Position numbers and translations under genes: made by a program. A stretch of 64,000 bases of DNA, from assembly GCF_004217555.1 (NCBI RefSeq), contig NZ_SHKW01000001.1:3224001-3288000 (forward strand), written 5' to 3'. The first letter of the stretch is position 1, and every line of letters begins with the position of its first letter. This stretch comes from Edaphobacter modestus. Lineage in GTDB: Bacteria > Acidobacteriota > Terriglobia > Terriglobales > Acidobacteriaceae. The notes under the pieces are model-generated. The model was given only the letters and a program-made list of their open reading frames with translations. It was not told the origin of the DNA and ran no database searches. Of the stretch, positions 17,766 through 26,986 are shown in pieces.

Positions 17766-18758
17766 TCAAATTGCGCCATCACTCAAGGCAATCTGGCTCT
17801 CGATCCAGCGATAGGTTTTCTCTATACCGTCACGGAGTCGAATCGACGGCTCCCATCGCAATCGATCGAGGATCATCGTATTGTCGCTGTTGCGGCCATT
17901 TACTCCTTTCGGAGCCTTCAAATCATATGTTCTCTTGAGCCGGATGCCCGCTATCTCCTCAACAATATCCACCAGTTGATTAATGCAAACCATCTCGCTG
18001 GAGCCAAGATTAATGGGTTCGTCGATATTGCTGTTCATGATCATTTGGGTCCCTTGAACACAGTCATCGATAAACATGAAGCTGCGCGTCTGATGTCCAT
18101 CTCCCCAAATATTGATCTCATGACGTCCGGACCTCTTGGCTTCTATGATCTTGCGGCAGATGGCAGCAGGCACTTTCTCCCGTCCCCCTCTCCACGTACC
18201 GTATGGCCCATAGACATTGTGGTATCGCGCAATGCGACAAGTCAGGCCGAAGTCCTCCTCGAAATTCTGGCACATCCTTTCACTGAATAGCTTCTCCCAT
18301 CCGTATCCATTTTCAGGCATGGCGGGATAGGCATCACACTCCTTGAGAGCAACTACGTCCGGTCGGGTCTGACGGGTCTCGTTGTAGACGCATGCAGATG
18401 ACGCGTAGAAGAGCCTCTTAACACCAGTTTCGCAGGCTGCTAACAGCATATTCGTGTTTGTGAGCACGTTGAGCATACAAAGAGCCTTGTTTTTCTCAAT
18501 AAACCCCATGCCCCCCATGTCTGCGGCAAGTTGATAGACGTGGTCTGCTCCTTCCGTTGCCGTCAGACAATGCTCTTTTTCTTTGAGGTCGAGGGAGAGA
18601 TTCTCAACACCATCCGCTATCTGGTGCCACTCTTCCATTCGCTTGATATCGATAGCTCGGATGACTCGAATGCCCTGGGCAATTAGGCTTTTTACAAGAT
18701 GACCTCCGATAAACCCGCCTGCCCCGCAAACAACTGCCGTTGGTGACGCGATATCCAA
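17766..18758 (-). CDS. GDP-mannose 3,5-epimerase-like SDR
   Basis: 330 residues of extended short-chain dehydrogenase fold. VVCGAGGFIGGHLVKSL binds NAD. YASSACVYNETRQ carries the catalytic cysteine and serine, and NGYGWEKLFSERMC supplies Tyr and Lys of the YxxxK motif. RYHNVYGPYGTWRGGREKVPAA contains the family-specific REKxPAA lysine. This combination matches plant and bacterial GDP-mannose 3,5-epimerases, which make GDP-L-galactose and GDP-L-gulose. TTG 18758 is chosen because AAAGGAG lies 7 nt upstream and the Rossmann motif then begins near residue 7; GTG 18794 would add twelve residues but lacks a ribosome-binding site. It supplies a sugar donor for the locus. Exact product specificity needs an assay. 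Confidence 0.82.
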   Translation of the reverse strand: MDIASPTAVVCGAGGFIGGHLVKSLIAQGIRVIRAIDIKRMEEWHQIADGVENLSLDLKEKEHCLTATEGADHVYQLAADMGGMGFIEKNKALCMLNVLTNTNMLLAACETGVKRLFYASSACVYNETRQTRPDVVALKECDAYPAMPENGYGWEKLFSERMCQNFEEDFGLTCRIARYHNVYGPYGTWRGGREKVPAAICRKIIEAKRSGRHEINIWGDGHQTRSFMFIDDCVQGTQMIMNSNIDEPINLGSSEMVCINQLVDIVEEIAGIRLKRTYDLKAPKGVNGRNSDNTMILDRLRWEPSIRLRDGIEKTYRWIESQIALSDGAI

Positions 18759-18994
18759 TCCGCAACTCCTTTCCCTTTTGCTATCGAGAAACACTCAGGT
18801 GAGTTCATCGGCAAGTCCTTCTTCAACCGGCACGCCGCTAATCATCGCCCTAAGAGGCAATCTATGAGTGCACGGACAGAAAGTTGTCAGAACACTGTCA
18901 ATTTGTTGTCGCAGAACTGAGAGCACTTCTCGTTTGCGCGTTCCGCTCGTCCGCGGAAAAACAGGCTGAACGCAGAACATCGCAGCATCGGATT

Positions 18995-20212
18995 TCAATT
19001 ATGTTTAGGGGAGCCATTAGGACGCTCCAACAAGAGACTGAACATGATAATCGCCCATAGCGGAAGCGATAAGTCATACACCTCCGTATCGGCCAGCCCA
19101 CGTATCAAGATAAAAAGCAACAAGGCACAGTAGAAGGTTCTTTGTGAACCGGTAGCGAAACGCCGCACATGTAGATAGAAACTTCCGTAAAGGCCCACCA
19201 TGATGCAGACTCCAGCGGCACCATATAAATAGAACTGCTGGATGATTTCATTGTGGGCATGGCGAGCTTCAAAATCACCGAACGGGGGAATTACCTTCCA
19301 CACGGAATAAAACCCGTGTCCGACCCATGGCTGCTTCACTGCTTCGCCTAGGATGACTGCCCAAATACCGAGGCGCCCAGACAGAGTCTCCGGGCTATTT
19401 CCTGCATTGGAATAGGTATCGAAATACGAAGTCAGAAGTCCCGAAAATACAGTAGTGATCAGAGCGGCAACAAAGATCATCCCAAGCTTTGTTTTCCTGC
19501 TCATGGATTTGTCTCTCATGAGCAGGAATCCCTCCGCAACTATGAAAGCAATGATCGTTGTCTTACTGAGACTCCTCAGAAGTGTCACACCGAGCACGAT
19601 TGCCGCCCCCCCCCACTTCCCTAGCTTCTGTGTCATAAGGTACTGAGCGAAGAAGAAGGCAAATCCGCACAAATATCCAACTTGATTGGTGCCCAGCAAT
19701 TCCTCGTCGCCAAGCCGAAGGTCCGATTGTGCAGGCATGAGCCATGCGATGAGGGCAATGGCACAAGCGCCCCATACATATCCCTTCATCATGGAATGAA
19801 TAGACTCTGTCAGGGGCTCCACACGCAGCAGCAACGCCACGATCGCGACGTCGGCCGCCATTGCACACCAGTAGGTGATGGCAGCGACCAAGGATGCTGC
19901 ACTACTCCACAACAGACTGCAGCCCGAGAAGACCAGAAATAACAGCACCCATCGGATGCTTGGGAGCTTTAACATGCTCCTGAAAGTGCGGTCGCAGGCC
20001 CCAAGGGCATAAAAGGCAACGACAATTAGAAGCAGAAAGTTCAGCGCAAGGTTGATCTCAGTTCCTGTCTGTGGATCAGTACCCAGAAGACGCACGGAAA
20101 GAAGCATGATAAAAAGCCGGAATGAGAAATATAGCCCGACGATGAAGGACATTCCCGTGTCAGTGGGCAGTGCACCGATCTTCCCGCCGACATAACTATT
20201 ACTTGAGTTCAT
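18995..20212 (-). CDS. O-antigen ligase/polymerase (Wzy_C family)
   Basis: 405 residues with about eleven membrane helices. The long periplasmic loop contains SGRLGIWAVILGEAVKQPWVGHGFYSVW and RHAHNEIIQQFYLYG; the H-x-H-N motif is the catalytic signature of the O-antigen ligase/polymerase family. In a locus with Wzx, Wzz and an initiating transferase the likely role is polymerising the flipped repeat unit, though ligases look the same by sequence. ATG 20212 is used. The next gene (epimerase) starts 236 bp downstream and 479 bp separate it from the WecG-like gene upstream, so it may have its own promoter. Confidence 0.85.
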   Translation of the reverse strand: MNSSNSYVGGKIGALPTDTGMSFIVGLYFSFRLFIMLLSVRLLGTDPQTGTEINLALNFLLLIVVAFYALGACDRTFRSMLKLPSIRWVLLFLVFSGCSLLWSSAASLVAAITYWCAMAADVAIVALLLRVEPLTESIHSMMKGYVWGACAIALIAWLMPAQSDLRLGDEELLGTNQVGYLCGFAFFFAQYLMTQKLGKWGGAAIVLGVTLLRSLSKTTIIAFIVAEGFLLMRDKSMSRKTKLGMIFVAALITTVFSGLLTSYFDTYSNAGNSPETLSGRLGIWAVILGEAVKQPWVGHGFYSVWKVIPPFGDFEARHAHNEIIQQFYLYGAAGVCIMVGLYGSFYLHVRRFATGSQRTFYCALLLFILIRGLADTEVYDLSLPLWAIIMFSLLLERPNGSPKHN

Positions 20213-20691
20213 CGACGTTTCTCAATTTAAGTGCTTGTACACCTCTAGAACGTTCTGGCTGCCCACAGGGGCAAATAACGCATAAGGATGACGATCGACC
20301 ACAGTTCATCATCACTCAGCGTTCCTTTGCAGTCGGGCATTCCCGACGGCTAAATTCCGTTGTCCAAGATCCATTTGAGTCTGTCCGTCCGTATAACGTC
20401 GCACATCCTCCGAAATCCACCACAGGAATGGTCAGCATCACCCCAGCACACCCTGAACCGCAGAATACGGAACAATGACCACAAAATCTCCTGTCTTGTC
20501 GGGTGTGAACTGGAGTCTGCTGAGCCGCCTTTGCTGATCTTCGCATTCAGGTTGAGTTCCCGAAACCGCAGACCCTAATGAACGAGTATTGATGATCCAT
20601 ACGCGGTCGTTTCCCCATATAACAGAGCAATCTGGGGTCCCGCTGATCCTGAAGCATACCTCTTGCATACTCCGGGGACGTGTCGTGTAAG
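20213..20691. other. 479-bp gap inside the polysaccharide locus
   Basis: No clear gene. A minus-strand frame of 96 codons (20438-20728) begins inside the WecG-like gene and has no recognised motif. The gap may hold decayed sequence or a promoter for the O-antigen ligase gene. Confidence 0.4.
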
Positions 20692-21651
20692 TCATGAGGA
20701 AGAGTCGCGGTTGCAATTCGGCTGACACAGACTGGCATCAAAGACGCCCTCTGCGTTCGACTGTGTCGTGGGGCAGGAGCGTTCGACATCTCTAGGATAA
20801 CGACGCAGCTTCAGCATCTGAAGACTAATGTTCCAGATAAATGCAGGATTGTTGCTGAGATAGCGACGCCACAACCGCCTGGGATCCTGCAGCAATCGAT
20901 GCAGCCACTGTAGACCAGCGCGCTTAATCCAGTTTGAACAATCGCGGATACGGCCGGTGTGATAATCAAAAGCTGCTCCCACTCCTACCAGCAGAGGCAC
21001 CTGTAGACGGTCGACATACTGCGCCATAAATCGTTCCTGCTTTGGAGTGCTCATCCCTACCCACAGAATGTGCGGCTTCGAATCGCGCAATTGGGCGAAC
21101 AATGTCTCTTCCTCCTGCTCGTTAAGCGTTCGGAACGGGGGCGTATACGTTCCTACCACCTGGAGGCCGGGTAGCCTCACCTCCAGCGCTTCTTTCAACT
21201 TCTCTGCCACGCCAGGCCGGCCACCATAAAGAAAGTGGCGATACCCCCGATCCAGCGACAGTTCACACATCTTCAACATAAAGTCTGGCCCGAAAACACG
21301 ATCCATATTGCTAACCCCCTGTACTTGACCGACCCATGTCATGGGCATGCCATCCGGGGTGTTGATTACAGCATGGTTCAGAATTTCCAGAAGTCCGGGG
21401 TCCTTCTGGGCTTCCATCACACCATGCACGCCCGTTACGCAAATGTATCCAGCACGTCCGCCCATGACCCATTGATCGGCTAATTCAACGGCTCGGACCA
21501 TATTCACCGCCGACACCTTTACACCGAGGACGTCGACATGCTCGTGGTCAACGGCAGAGTCTGATATAGGGGCACCACAACCATCGTGCGAATAGAGAAT
21601 TTGCGAGTTTGATCCATTTGAAATAGACATGGTTTGAGAATGCTCCGTCAT
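20692..21651 (-). CDS. WecG/TagA/CpsF-type glycosyltransferase (GT26)
   Basis: 319 residues from ATG 21651, which overlaps the upstream stop (ATGA) and has GGAGGAGT before it. Recognisable GT26 blocks are VHGVMEAQKDPGLLEILNHA, NTPDGMPMTWVG, FLYGGRPGVAEKLKEAL and ILWVGMSTPKQERFMA, then GVGAAFDYHTGRI. The family adds N-acetyl-mannosaminuronic acid or a related sugar as the second residue on undecaprenyl-PP-linked acceptors. It works on the cytoplasmic face of the inner membrane and often carries an amphipathic C-terminus, here RRLWRRYLSNNPAFIW. Translation is coupled to the initiating transferase just upstream, consistent with acting next in the pathway. The serine- and cysteine-rich last 30 residues are unusual. 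Confidence 0.9.
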   Translation of the reverse strand: MTEHSQTMSISNGSNSQILYSHDGCGAPISDSAVDHEHVDVLGVKVSAVNMVRAVELADQWVMGGRAGYICVTGVHGVMEAQKDPGLLEILNHAVINTPDGMPMTWVGQVQGVSNMDRVFGPDFMLKMCELSLDRGYRHFLYGGRPGVAEKLKEALEVRLPGLQVVGTYTPPFRTLNEQEEETLFAQLRDSKPHILWVGMSTPKQERFMAQYVDRLQVPLLVGVGAAFDYHTGRIRDCSNWIKRAGLQWLHRLLQDPRRLWRRYLSNNPAFIWNISLQMLKLRRYPRDVERSCPTTQSNAEGVFDASLCQPNCNRDSSS

Positions 21652-23111
21652 ACTCCTCCACACATTGAAAAGAACAGTGTGTGGATGAGAATCGCCAGAT
21701 CCATGCATAGGGTCCGGTTCCTGATGTAGGAGAGATCGTGATGGAGATTCTCGTGGATGGGGAAAGCTCTGTCCTGGCTCAGTTGCCATAGACCGGTGAT
21801 TCCAGGAGTAACCTGAAGTCTTTGCCGCTGGTACTCGCTATAGCGACGCACAATGAAAGGCATCTCAGGCCTAGGTCCGACCAACGACATTTGCCCAAGG
21901 AAGACATTCATCAACTGAGGGAGTTCGTCCAGACTGGTCAGCCTGAGAAACCTGCCGACTCTTGTGATTCTTGGGTCGCTGGATATCTTCGGAGAGCACT
22001 CGTACTTTCTTGCTCTGGAAGACATCGAACGAAATTTATACATATTAAAGAGCTTGCCAGCGTGCCCCACTCTCCTCTGCACGAAGAGTGCAGGCCCAGG
22101 TGAGGTCAAGCGGATGAGAAGCACAATCACAATGAACGCAGGTGAAAGCACCACTAAGAGGATGGAGGAAGCTGCAATGTCGAGCACCCGTTTGGTGAAA
22201 GCATAATTCCAAGCGACATCCGCCGGCTCCTCGTGAATCAGCGATAGCCCACCGATTTCAATCGATTCTCGTGGCCCGCCTTCCGGTACAAGAGGATCTG
22301 ACAGATGTGCGACAGGGATTCCCACCTGCCGCACTACAGCTCTGAGCTCGTTTCCCTCTTTCAAAGGGAGGTTCGGCACCCCCAGGATTACCAGATCGCA
22401 CTGGAGCGACTCCAGCAGGCTCGCCGTAATCGAAGCGCACTGCACCGGAATCGTGTGCCCCCCATAGGCAAGCTCTAACCTGCATTCATCGATCGAACCG
22501 GGGTCCTCATGGATCACGGCTACGGGACGTAGCCCCAAAAGGGGTGACGATAAGAGTCCCGATGCGATACGCCGCCCTGCTTCACATGCTCCGTAGATAA
22601 CAACTCGTTCCATAACGGAGTACCTGCTGTGCAGTCTTTGGACTAGGAAAGCGGTCATATACTTCTGGAGCGCCAGCAGAGGGGGCATTAGCAAGAAGCC
22701 CATAACAATTGCACTCCGTGGGACCTCCAACTTCAATAGGAAACTGCCCAGCAAAATGAAGAGCAGGGCTTGTAAGGACATCCGAACCGCACCCGCAGTC
22801 TCCCAGACCGGATGGAGGTGAGCCCATTTGCTGTCCGTTCCCTTTCGCTGTAACAGAAGTACAGCTAACAGGCCACAAACGACGCTGATCCCTAACAACT
22901 GGTGAAACGAATATTGGGCTGAGTCCGTGAAGCGCACTTGCAGTACGGAAACGACAAATATCGATGCGGCACATGTGACAAAATCCGCGACGAGCTCGCA
23001 GGCTGTCGTGATCTGCAGAAACAGCTTTCTTGAAATCGCATCCCGACGCTTGCCGGACGCCGCAACTTCATCAGTACTTAATTTCGAAACAAAGGATTCA
23101 GATGCGATCAC
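21648..23111 (-). CDS. Polyprenyl-phosphate hexose-1-phosphate transferase
   Basis: 487 residues. The N-terminal half has four to five membrane helices, followed by a CoA-binding-like Rossmann part (VVIYGACEAGRRIASGLL). The C-terminal third is the catalytic bacterial sugar transferase domain: FTKRVLDIAASSILLVVLSP re-entrant helix, FVQRRVGHAGKLFNMYKFRSM, LDELPQLMNVFLGQMSLVGP and RPEMPFI. It links hexose-1-phosphate to undecaprenyl phosphate and so starts repeat-unit synthesis (WbaP/EpsE/CpsE type). It begins with GTG and overlaps the GT4 gene by 14 bp, so translation is coupled. Glucose or galactose specificity cannot be read from the sequence. Confidence 0.92.
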   Translation of the reverse strand: MIASESFVSKLSTDEVAASGKRRDAISRKLFLQITTACELVADFVTCAASIFVVSVLQVRFTDSAQYSFHQLLGISVVCGLLAVLLLQRKGTDSKWAHLHPVWETAGAVRMSLQALLFILLGSFLLKLEVPRSAIVMGFLLMPPLLALQKYMTAFLVQRLHSRYSVMERVVIYGACEAGRRIASGLLSSPLLGLRPVAVIHEDPGSIDECRLELAYGGHTIPVQCASITASLLESLQCDLVILGVPNLPLKEGNELRAVVRQVGIPVAHLSDPLVPEGGPRESIEIGGLSLIHEEPADVAWNYAFTKRVLDIAASSILLVVLSPAFIVIVLLIRLTSPGPALFVQRRVGHAGKLFNMYKFRSMSSRARKYECSPKISSDPRITRVGRFLRLTSLDELPQLMNVFLGQMSLVGPRPEMPFIVRRYSEYQRQRLQVTPGITGLWQLSQDRAFPIHENLHHDLSYIRNRTLCMDLAILIHTLFFSMCGGV

Positions 23112-24342
23112 TCTCGCTCACCTTTCCCTGCGATTCGGGGCTGAATCTCTCCGTTATAGCGACTGCCTTTCGGCGCAGTCGCTGAACCGAAGTGGCGTGT
23201 GCAGCACTCCCCAAGCTGGACACCGATGACAGGAGTCCACGGTAGAGGTTTGCATATTGAGTTCCTAATACCTCGGAAGAGAATTGTGGAAGAGAGATCT
23301 GAGTCATTGGAGGTTCCTGGAGACTGGCAAGAATTGCGTCCGCAAACCTCTCCTCTGCTCCAGGGCCCAATGCGACAAAACGGCAGTGCCCTTTGTCTAT
23401 CTCTCGAAAAGCAGGAATATCGGAGCAGACAATATGGCATCCTGCGAGCATAGCCTCTGCCACGGGTAGGCCGAAGCCTTCTGTTTCCGATGGAGCGACA
23501 AGGACTTTGCAGTGGGTGTAGCACCACTGCAGCACGGGTTCAGGGAGCCCCTGCAGAAAAACCACCCTCTGATCAAGCCGTAGATCAGATACGAGTTGAT
23601 GAATGCGTGCAGTCTCTGGACCTGTGATGCCAATCACGAACAACTTCATTTCCGGATCAACTGAACCCTCACGAAGCAGCCGATGAAAGACCCGAATGAG
23701 AAGTTGAACGTTCTTATTCTTTCGGTGCTGCGAAACAGAGAGCAGGAAAGGCTCACCTTGCCATCCGGGCAGAGGCGAGTATTGTGTATAGCGCTCCTCA
23801 GTCTCGACGCAGTTATATATTCGAATGGCCTTTCTCCAGGTGCCCCTCGGGACATACTGCTTCATCCGAAGCACCGTAGTATCGGACACGCATGCGATCG
23901 CGTCGACGTTGCGCAAACATTGTTGCAAGATAACGCGATTGAAGATCACCTTTGGAAAGCCGAAGTTTTCCGGGATCTCGTAAGGATAGAGATCATGCAG
24001 TGTCAGCACAATGGGACAAGAGATTGCCGATGCATTTACAGGAACCGGATACGACAGGTGAACGACGTCGGGCCGAATCAGAGCAGCCAGCTCTGGCAGC
24101 CTGCGGTAGTACCAAAGATTCCGACTCGACAAGCTTTGATCCATCTCGACAACGTGAGTCGTAACACGATCCATCGACGAGAGGCTGGCGGCCTGCACTA
24201 GTTCCTGCTGCCAGGGAGCGAGTGCAAAATGCACTGCCGAGATGCTAGATTGCGTAAGAAGACAGCGCACGATATTTAGCGCGTGTCGTTGCACTCCGGA
24301 AATGCTGGATGAGAACTGAGCTGCGGTGATCAGCACCTTCAT
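23098..24342 (-). CDS. Glycosyltransferase family 4
   Basis: 414 residues from ATG 24342, which has GGGAGGAG upstream and lies 2 bp after the flippase stop. The N-terminus MKVLITAAQFSSSISGVQRH is a GT4 acceptor-domain start with the glycine loop. LLSVSQHRKNKN is the donor-site phosphate-binding turn, and VLVAPSETEGFGLPVAEAM is the E(x7)E motif. It is presumed to extend the lipid-linked unit after the initiating transferase. The open frame continues 42 codons upstream but overlaps the flippase. The last 14 bp overlap the next gene. Donor and linkage are unknown. Confidence 0.88.
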   Translation of the reverse strand: MKVLITAAQFSSSISGVQRHALNIVRCLLTQSSISAVHFALAPWQQELVQAASLSSMDRVTTHVVEMDQSLSSRNLWYYRRLPELAALIRPDVVHLSYPVPVNASAISCPIVLTLHDLYPYEIPENFGFPKVIFNRVILQQCLRNVDAIACVSDTTVLRMKQYVPRGTWRKAIRIYNCVETEERYTQYSPLPGWQGEPFLLSVSQHRKNKNVQLLIRVFHRLLREGSVDPEMKLFVIGITGPETARIHQLVSDLRLDQRVVFLQGLPEPVLQWCYTHCKVLVAPSETEGFGLPVAEAMLAGCHIVCSDIPAFREIDKGHCRFVALGPGAEERFADAILASLQEPPMTQISLPQFSSEVLGTQYANLYRGLLSSVSSLGSAAHATSVQRLRRKAVAITERFSPESQGKVSESDRI

Positions 24343-24344
24343 CG

Positions 24345-25679
24345 TCACGCTCCTCCCTGAAGTTCCGTGATGATGGGCCTGGAAGGAATGGAGCTGCTGG
24401 ACTTCTTGGAAAGTCCAAGCTGTCGAATTAGGGGTAGATACACTAACAGTCCGGCCACTCCATAACACACACGTGCAATCGCAAGTCCCTGCAAACCGCG
24501 GTGGTGAAGTAGATAGAGCATCATCAGCAACAAAACGCTTTTGCTGCCCAAGCTGATGTACGCTACGGTACGGAACATACCGAGCGCCTGCATCGCGTAG
24601 ATTCCGGTGACGCTGAGTCCGGAGAGGGCAGAACCCACAATAATCAGTGGAAGAATCTTTGCGGCACTATGCGCAACTGCAGGACCAGCCCAGATCCGAA
24701 GAAAAGGATTCCCAACGAGAAGTAAAATCCCCCCCCCACATGCGACCAGAAGCAAATTACAGAGAAAGACGTTCAGAACAGTGTGCCTCAGCGCCGCACT
24801 CGAGAGCGTGGTCACGCGACTGGAGAGGTAAGGAAAGAAGAAGAAGAGACCGGAAGCCGTCAGTCCGAACAGTGGCTCGGCAAGTTGGATACTGACCGAA
24901 TAGGGCGCGACCACCGCCGCTCCAAGTGAAATGCCCAACAGGATCCGGTCAGACTGCCGAAATAGCACACTACCAAGCGCCTGAAACCACACGAAGATTC
25001 CCGACCCTAATAGATTGCGCGTCTCTTGAGCCTGAAACATTGGCCAGAGCGACGTTGTATCCAGGAACTTTCCAAGATGTCGAAACTGAAGCCAGGTACC
25101 GACGGCGAAAAGAACTGCAGTGGCAATCATGATGCTTTCCGTCCGCTTGCCCAACAAAGCAAGAACGCCGGCGGACCCCAGCGTAAGAAGCCGGATGGCC
25201 GTACTGATCTGTACCGTTCCTCGATACTCTTCAAACGCGCGTTGTACGGCGACACTGACAGTTTCGATTGCGCGCATGAGGATCATAACGCTGGCGATAC
25301 GAAGGCAAATCACACACTCCCGCTCCGAGGTCAGGCGCGGGGCGGCTATGTGCCGAGCCGCATACGGTGCGGCTACCCAGGCCACCAGTGCAATCACCAA
25401 CCCGAGCGCAAGATTGATTGCAAGCATGGTACGTACGGCCTCTACCATTGCTATGGGTTTATTCTCCCCACGCAGCCTCGCTACACGCTGTATTCCGACA
25501 TCGGAAAAACCGGAGGCAATGATGCCACCAGCACTGACAACAGCTGTAGCTACCATCCACAGCCCGTACTCCGCCGCACCCGCATTACGCAGAACTACCG
25601 GAGCCACCACAAGCATGCCCAGCGGATAGGAAGCGTAATCCAGTACGCCATATCCGGCATTTGTGATGTATTTTCTCAT
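24345..25679 (-). CDS. Polysaccharide flippase (Wzx-like)
   Basis: 444 residues with about twelve to fourteen hydrophobic segments. The opening NAGYGVLDYASYPLGMLVVAP and AAEYGLWMVATAVVSAG, then FSDVGIQRVARLRGEN, are typical of polysaccharide-export flippases. It moves the completed undecaprenyl-linked repeat to the periplasm. ATG 25679 overlaps the stop of the chain-length gene by 4 bp, and the GT4 gene starts 2 bp after its end. It is only loosely like the flippase at 1255-2682, so the two are not recent duplicates. Confidence 0.88.
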   Translation of the reverse strand: MRKYITNAGYGVLDYASYPLGMLVVAPVVLRNAGAAEYGLWMVATAVVSAGGIIASGFSDVGIQRVARLRGENKPIAMVEAVRTMLAINLALGLVIALVAWVAAPYAARHIAAPRLTSERECVICLRIASVMILMRAIETVSVAVQRAFEEYRGTVQISTAIRLLTLGSAGVLALLGKRTESIMIATAVLFAVGTWLQFRHLGKFLDTTSLWPMFQAQETRNLLGSGIFVWFQALGSVLFRQSDRILLGISLGAAVVAPYSVSIQLAEPLFGLTASGLFFFFPYLSSRVTTLSSAALRHTVLNVFLCNLLLVACGGGILLLVGNPFLRIWAGPAVAHSAAKILPLIIVGSALSGLSVTGIYAMQALGMFRTVAYISLGSKSVLLLMMLYLLHHRGLQGLAIARVCYGVAGLLVYLPLIRQLGLSKKSSSSIPSRPIITELQGGA

Positions 25680-26986
25680 GCAATCCCCTTGCCTCGTGAA
25701 GCGATCGCATGAAATCGTCTGCGAAGAACAGGAAGAACTTCAGAAGCAAGTTGCCTCCGCGGGTCGTCTGGGCTAAGCCTTGTCCACGCTTCGCGGAGCA
25801 AAATCCACGCGGACACGGTTGCACAGGAGAGGAAGGTCAATAGCAGCGTAACGATGAGGCGTGGTGGAAACGACTTCTTCTCCGGAACCCCTGGAATATC
25901 GATCACACTGATGACAGGGACGTCCTTTGCCTCCTCGATGCGGGCCATCTCGTATTGCTGTGTGAGCAGCTCGAAAACGGTCTCCTGCACTTTCACGCGG
26001 CGATAGAGGTCAGCATATGGAACTGCAAGGCGAGGCATCTGACGTAATGGTGGGTAAAGCGCCCCATTGTCATCGGGGCCTCTCACGGCTCCTCCAGAAT
26101 CGGAGGTTTCCGAACTTAACGGAGCCGATGACCCGGTCATCTGCGCTAGATCTCGACGAAGCGCCGCAATGCGTGCTTCGGTTCCTTTTACGCGCACATT
26201 GTTATCACCATAGATCTGCCGCAAAGACTGAAGGCCAGACTGCTCAACAAGCAGTTCCCCCTGCACACGTGCGCCGGTCTCGACCATCGCACGCGTCTGC
26301 TCTTTAATATCGATAGTGCTGTTCTTACTGGAAAACTCACTTAGGTCGAGTTGCGCACGCTCGAGATCGCCCTCCACAGCGTGGAGTCGGTTCTCGATAA
26401 AAATGCGCTCCTGGCGCGCAGCCGAGGTGCTGGTCTTCGTAACAAGATTGTTCAGCTCTTCAAGATAGGCCTTCGCCATATCGCGAGCTCGTACAGGATC
26501 CGTATCCTCTACTTCGATCGTGATCACTCCGCTCTTCTTGTCATCGGTGACCTTGGTCTGTCGGGCAAGGCGCTTGGCAGCGGTGAACCGATAGCGTGAG
26601 TGGTAGACCCGCTGAAGATCGAAACGATCAATCAGATGTCCACGCACCGTTCCGCTCTGCAGGAGATTGACGAACAATACCGAGGTCGTGTGTCCGCCGA
26701 AGAGTCCACTGGCAACGCTGCCGAGCGCTCCCAGTCCTCCGCGGCCTGCTAGCGCCGCCAGCATCATCGCGCCAGAGTTCTGTTGGTCCGGCGGCATAAT
26801 GCTGGCTGTGGATTTGTACTGTTTCGGAAGGAGGAAAGCTATTCCGAGACTCACCACGAGCGAGATTGAGGCGACACGAGCCAGCAGCCTTCGATGCTGC
26901 CACAGTAATGCTGCGCGAACCGCCCAGTTCGCGGGAATCCGTTCGCTGCTTTCTTCAGTCGAAATGGCGGAAGTGATGGTGTTCAT
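25676..26986 (-). CDS. Wzz/GumC-like chain-length determinant
   Basis: 436 residues. A first membrane segment lies near residues 37-55 (ASISLVVSLGIAFLL), followed by the Wzz entry KQYKSTASIMPPDQQ, a glycine- and alanine-rich loop, and the periplasmic helices with charged coiled-coil (about 190-280). The G-N-V-R region is represented by GDNNVRVKGTEARIAALR. The PxxP-type second membrane region starts at IPGVPEKKSFPPRLIVTLLL. No tyrosine-kinase domain is fused. It sets polymer length with the Wzy protein. Overlaps both neighbours by 4 bp (ATGA), so it is translationally coupled to the Wzi-like and flippase genes. Confidence 0.9.
   Translation of the reverse strand: MNTITSAISTEESSERIPANWAVRAALLWQHRRLLARVASISLVVSLGIAFLLPKQYKSTASIMPPDQQNSGAMMLAALAGRGGLGALGSVASGLFGGHTTSVLFVNLLQSGTVRGHLIDRFDLQRVYHSRYRFTAAKRLARQTKVTDDKKSGVITIEVEDTDPVRARDMAKAYLEELNNLVTKTSTSAARQERIFIENRLHAVEGDLERAQLDLSEFSSKNSTIDIKEQTRAMVETGARVQGELLVEQSGLQSLRQIYGDNNVRVKGTEARIAALRRDLAQMTGSSAPLSSETSDSGGAVRGPDDNGALYPPLRQMPRLAVPYADLYRRVKVQETVFELLTQQYEMARIEEAKDVPVISVIDIPGVPEKKSFPPRLIVTLLLTFLSCATVSAWILLREAWTRLSPDDPRRQLASEVLPVLRRRFHAIASRGKGIA

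Noticed and set aside
20438-20728. 96-codon minus-strand frame after the WecG-like gene
   Set aside because: Begins inside the upstream gene, lacks motifs and a good start; left as gap.
25026-25712. 228-codon plus-strand frame opposite the flippase gene
   Set aside because: No domain, unusual composition, and antisense to a certain membrane protein.
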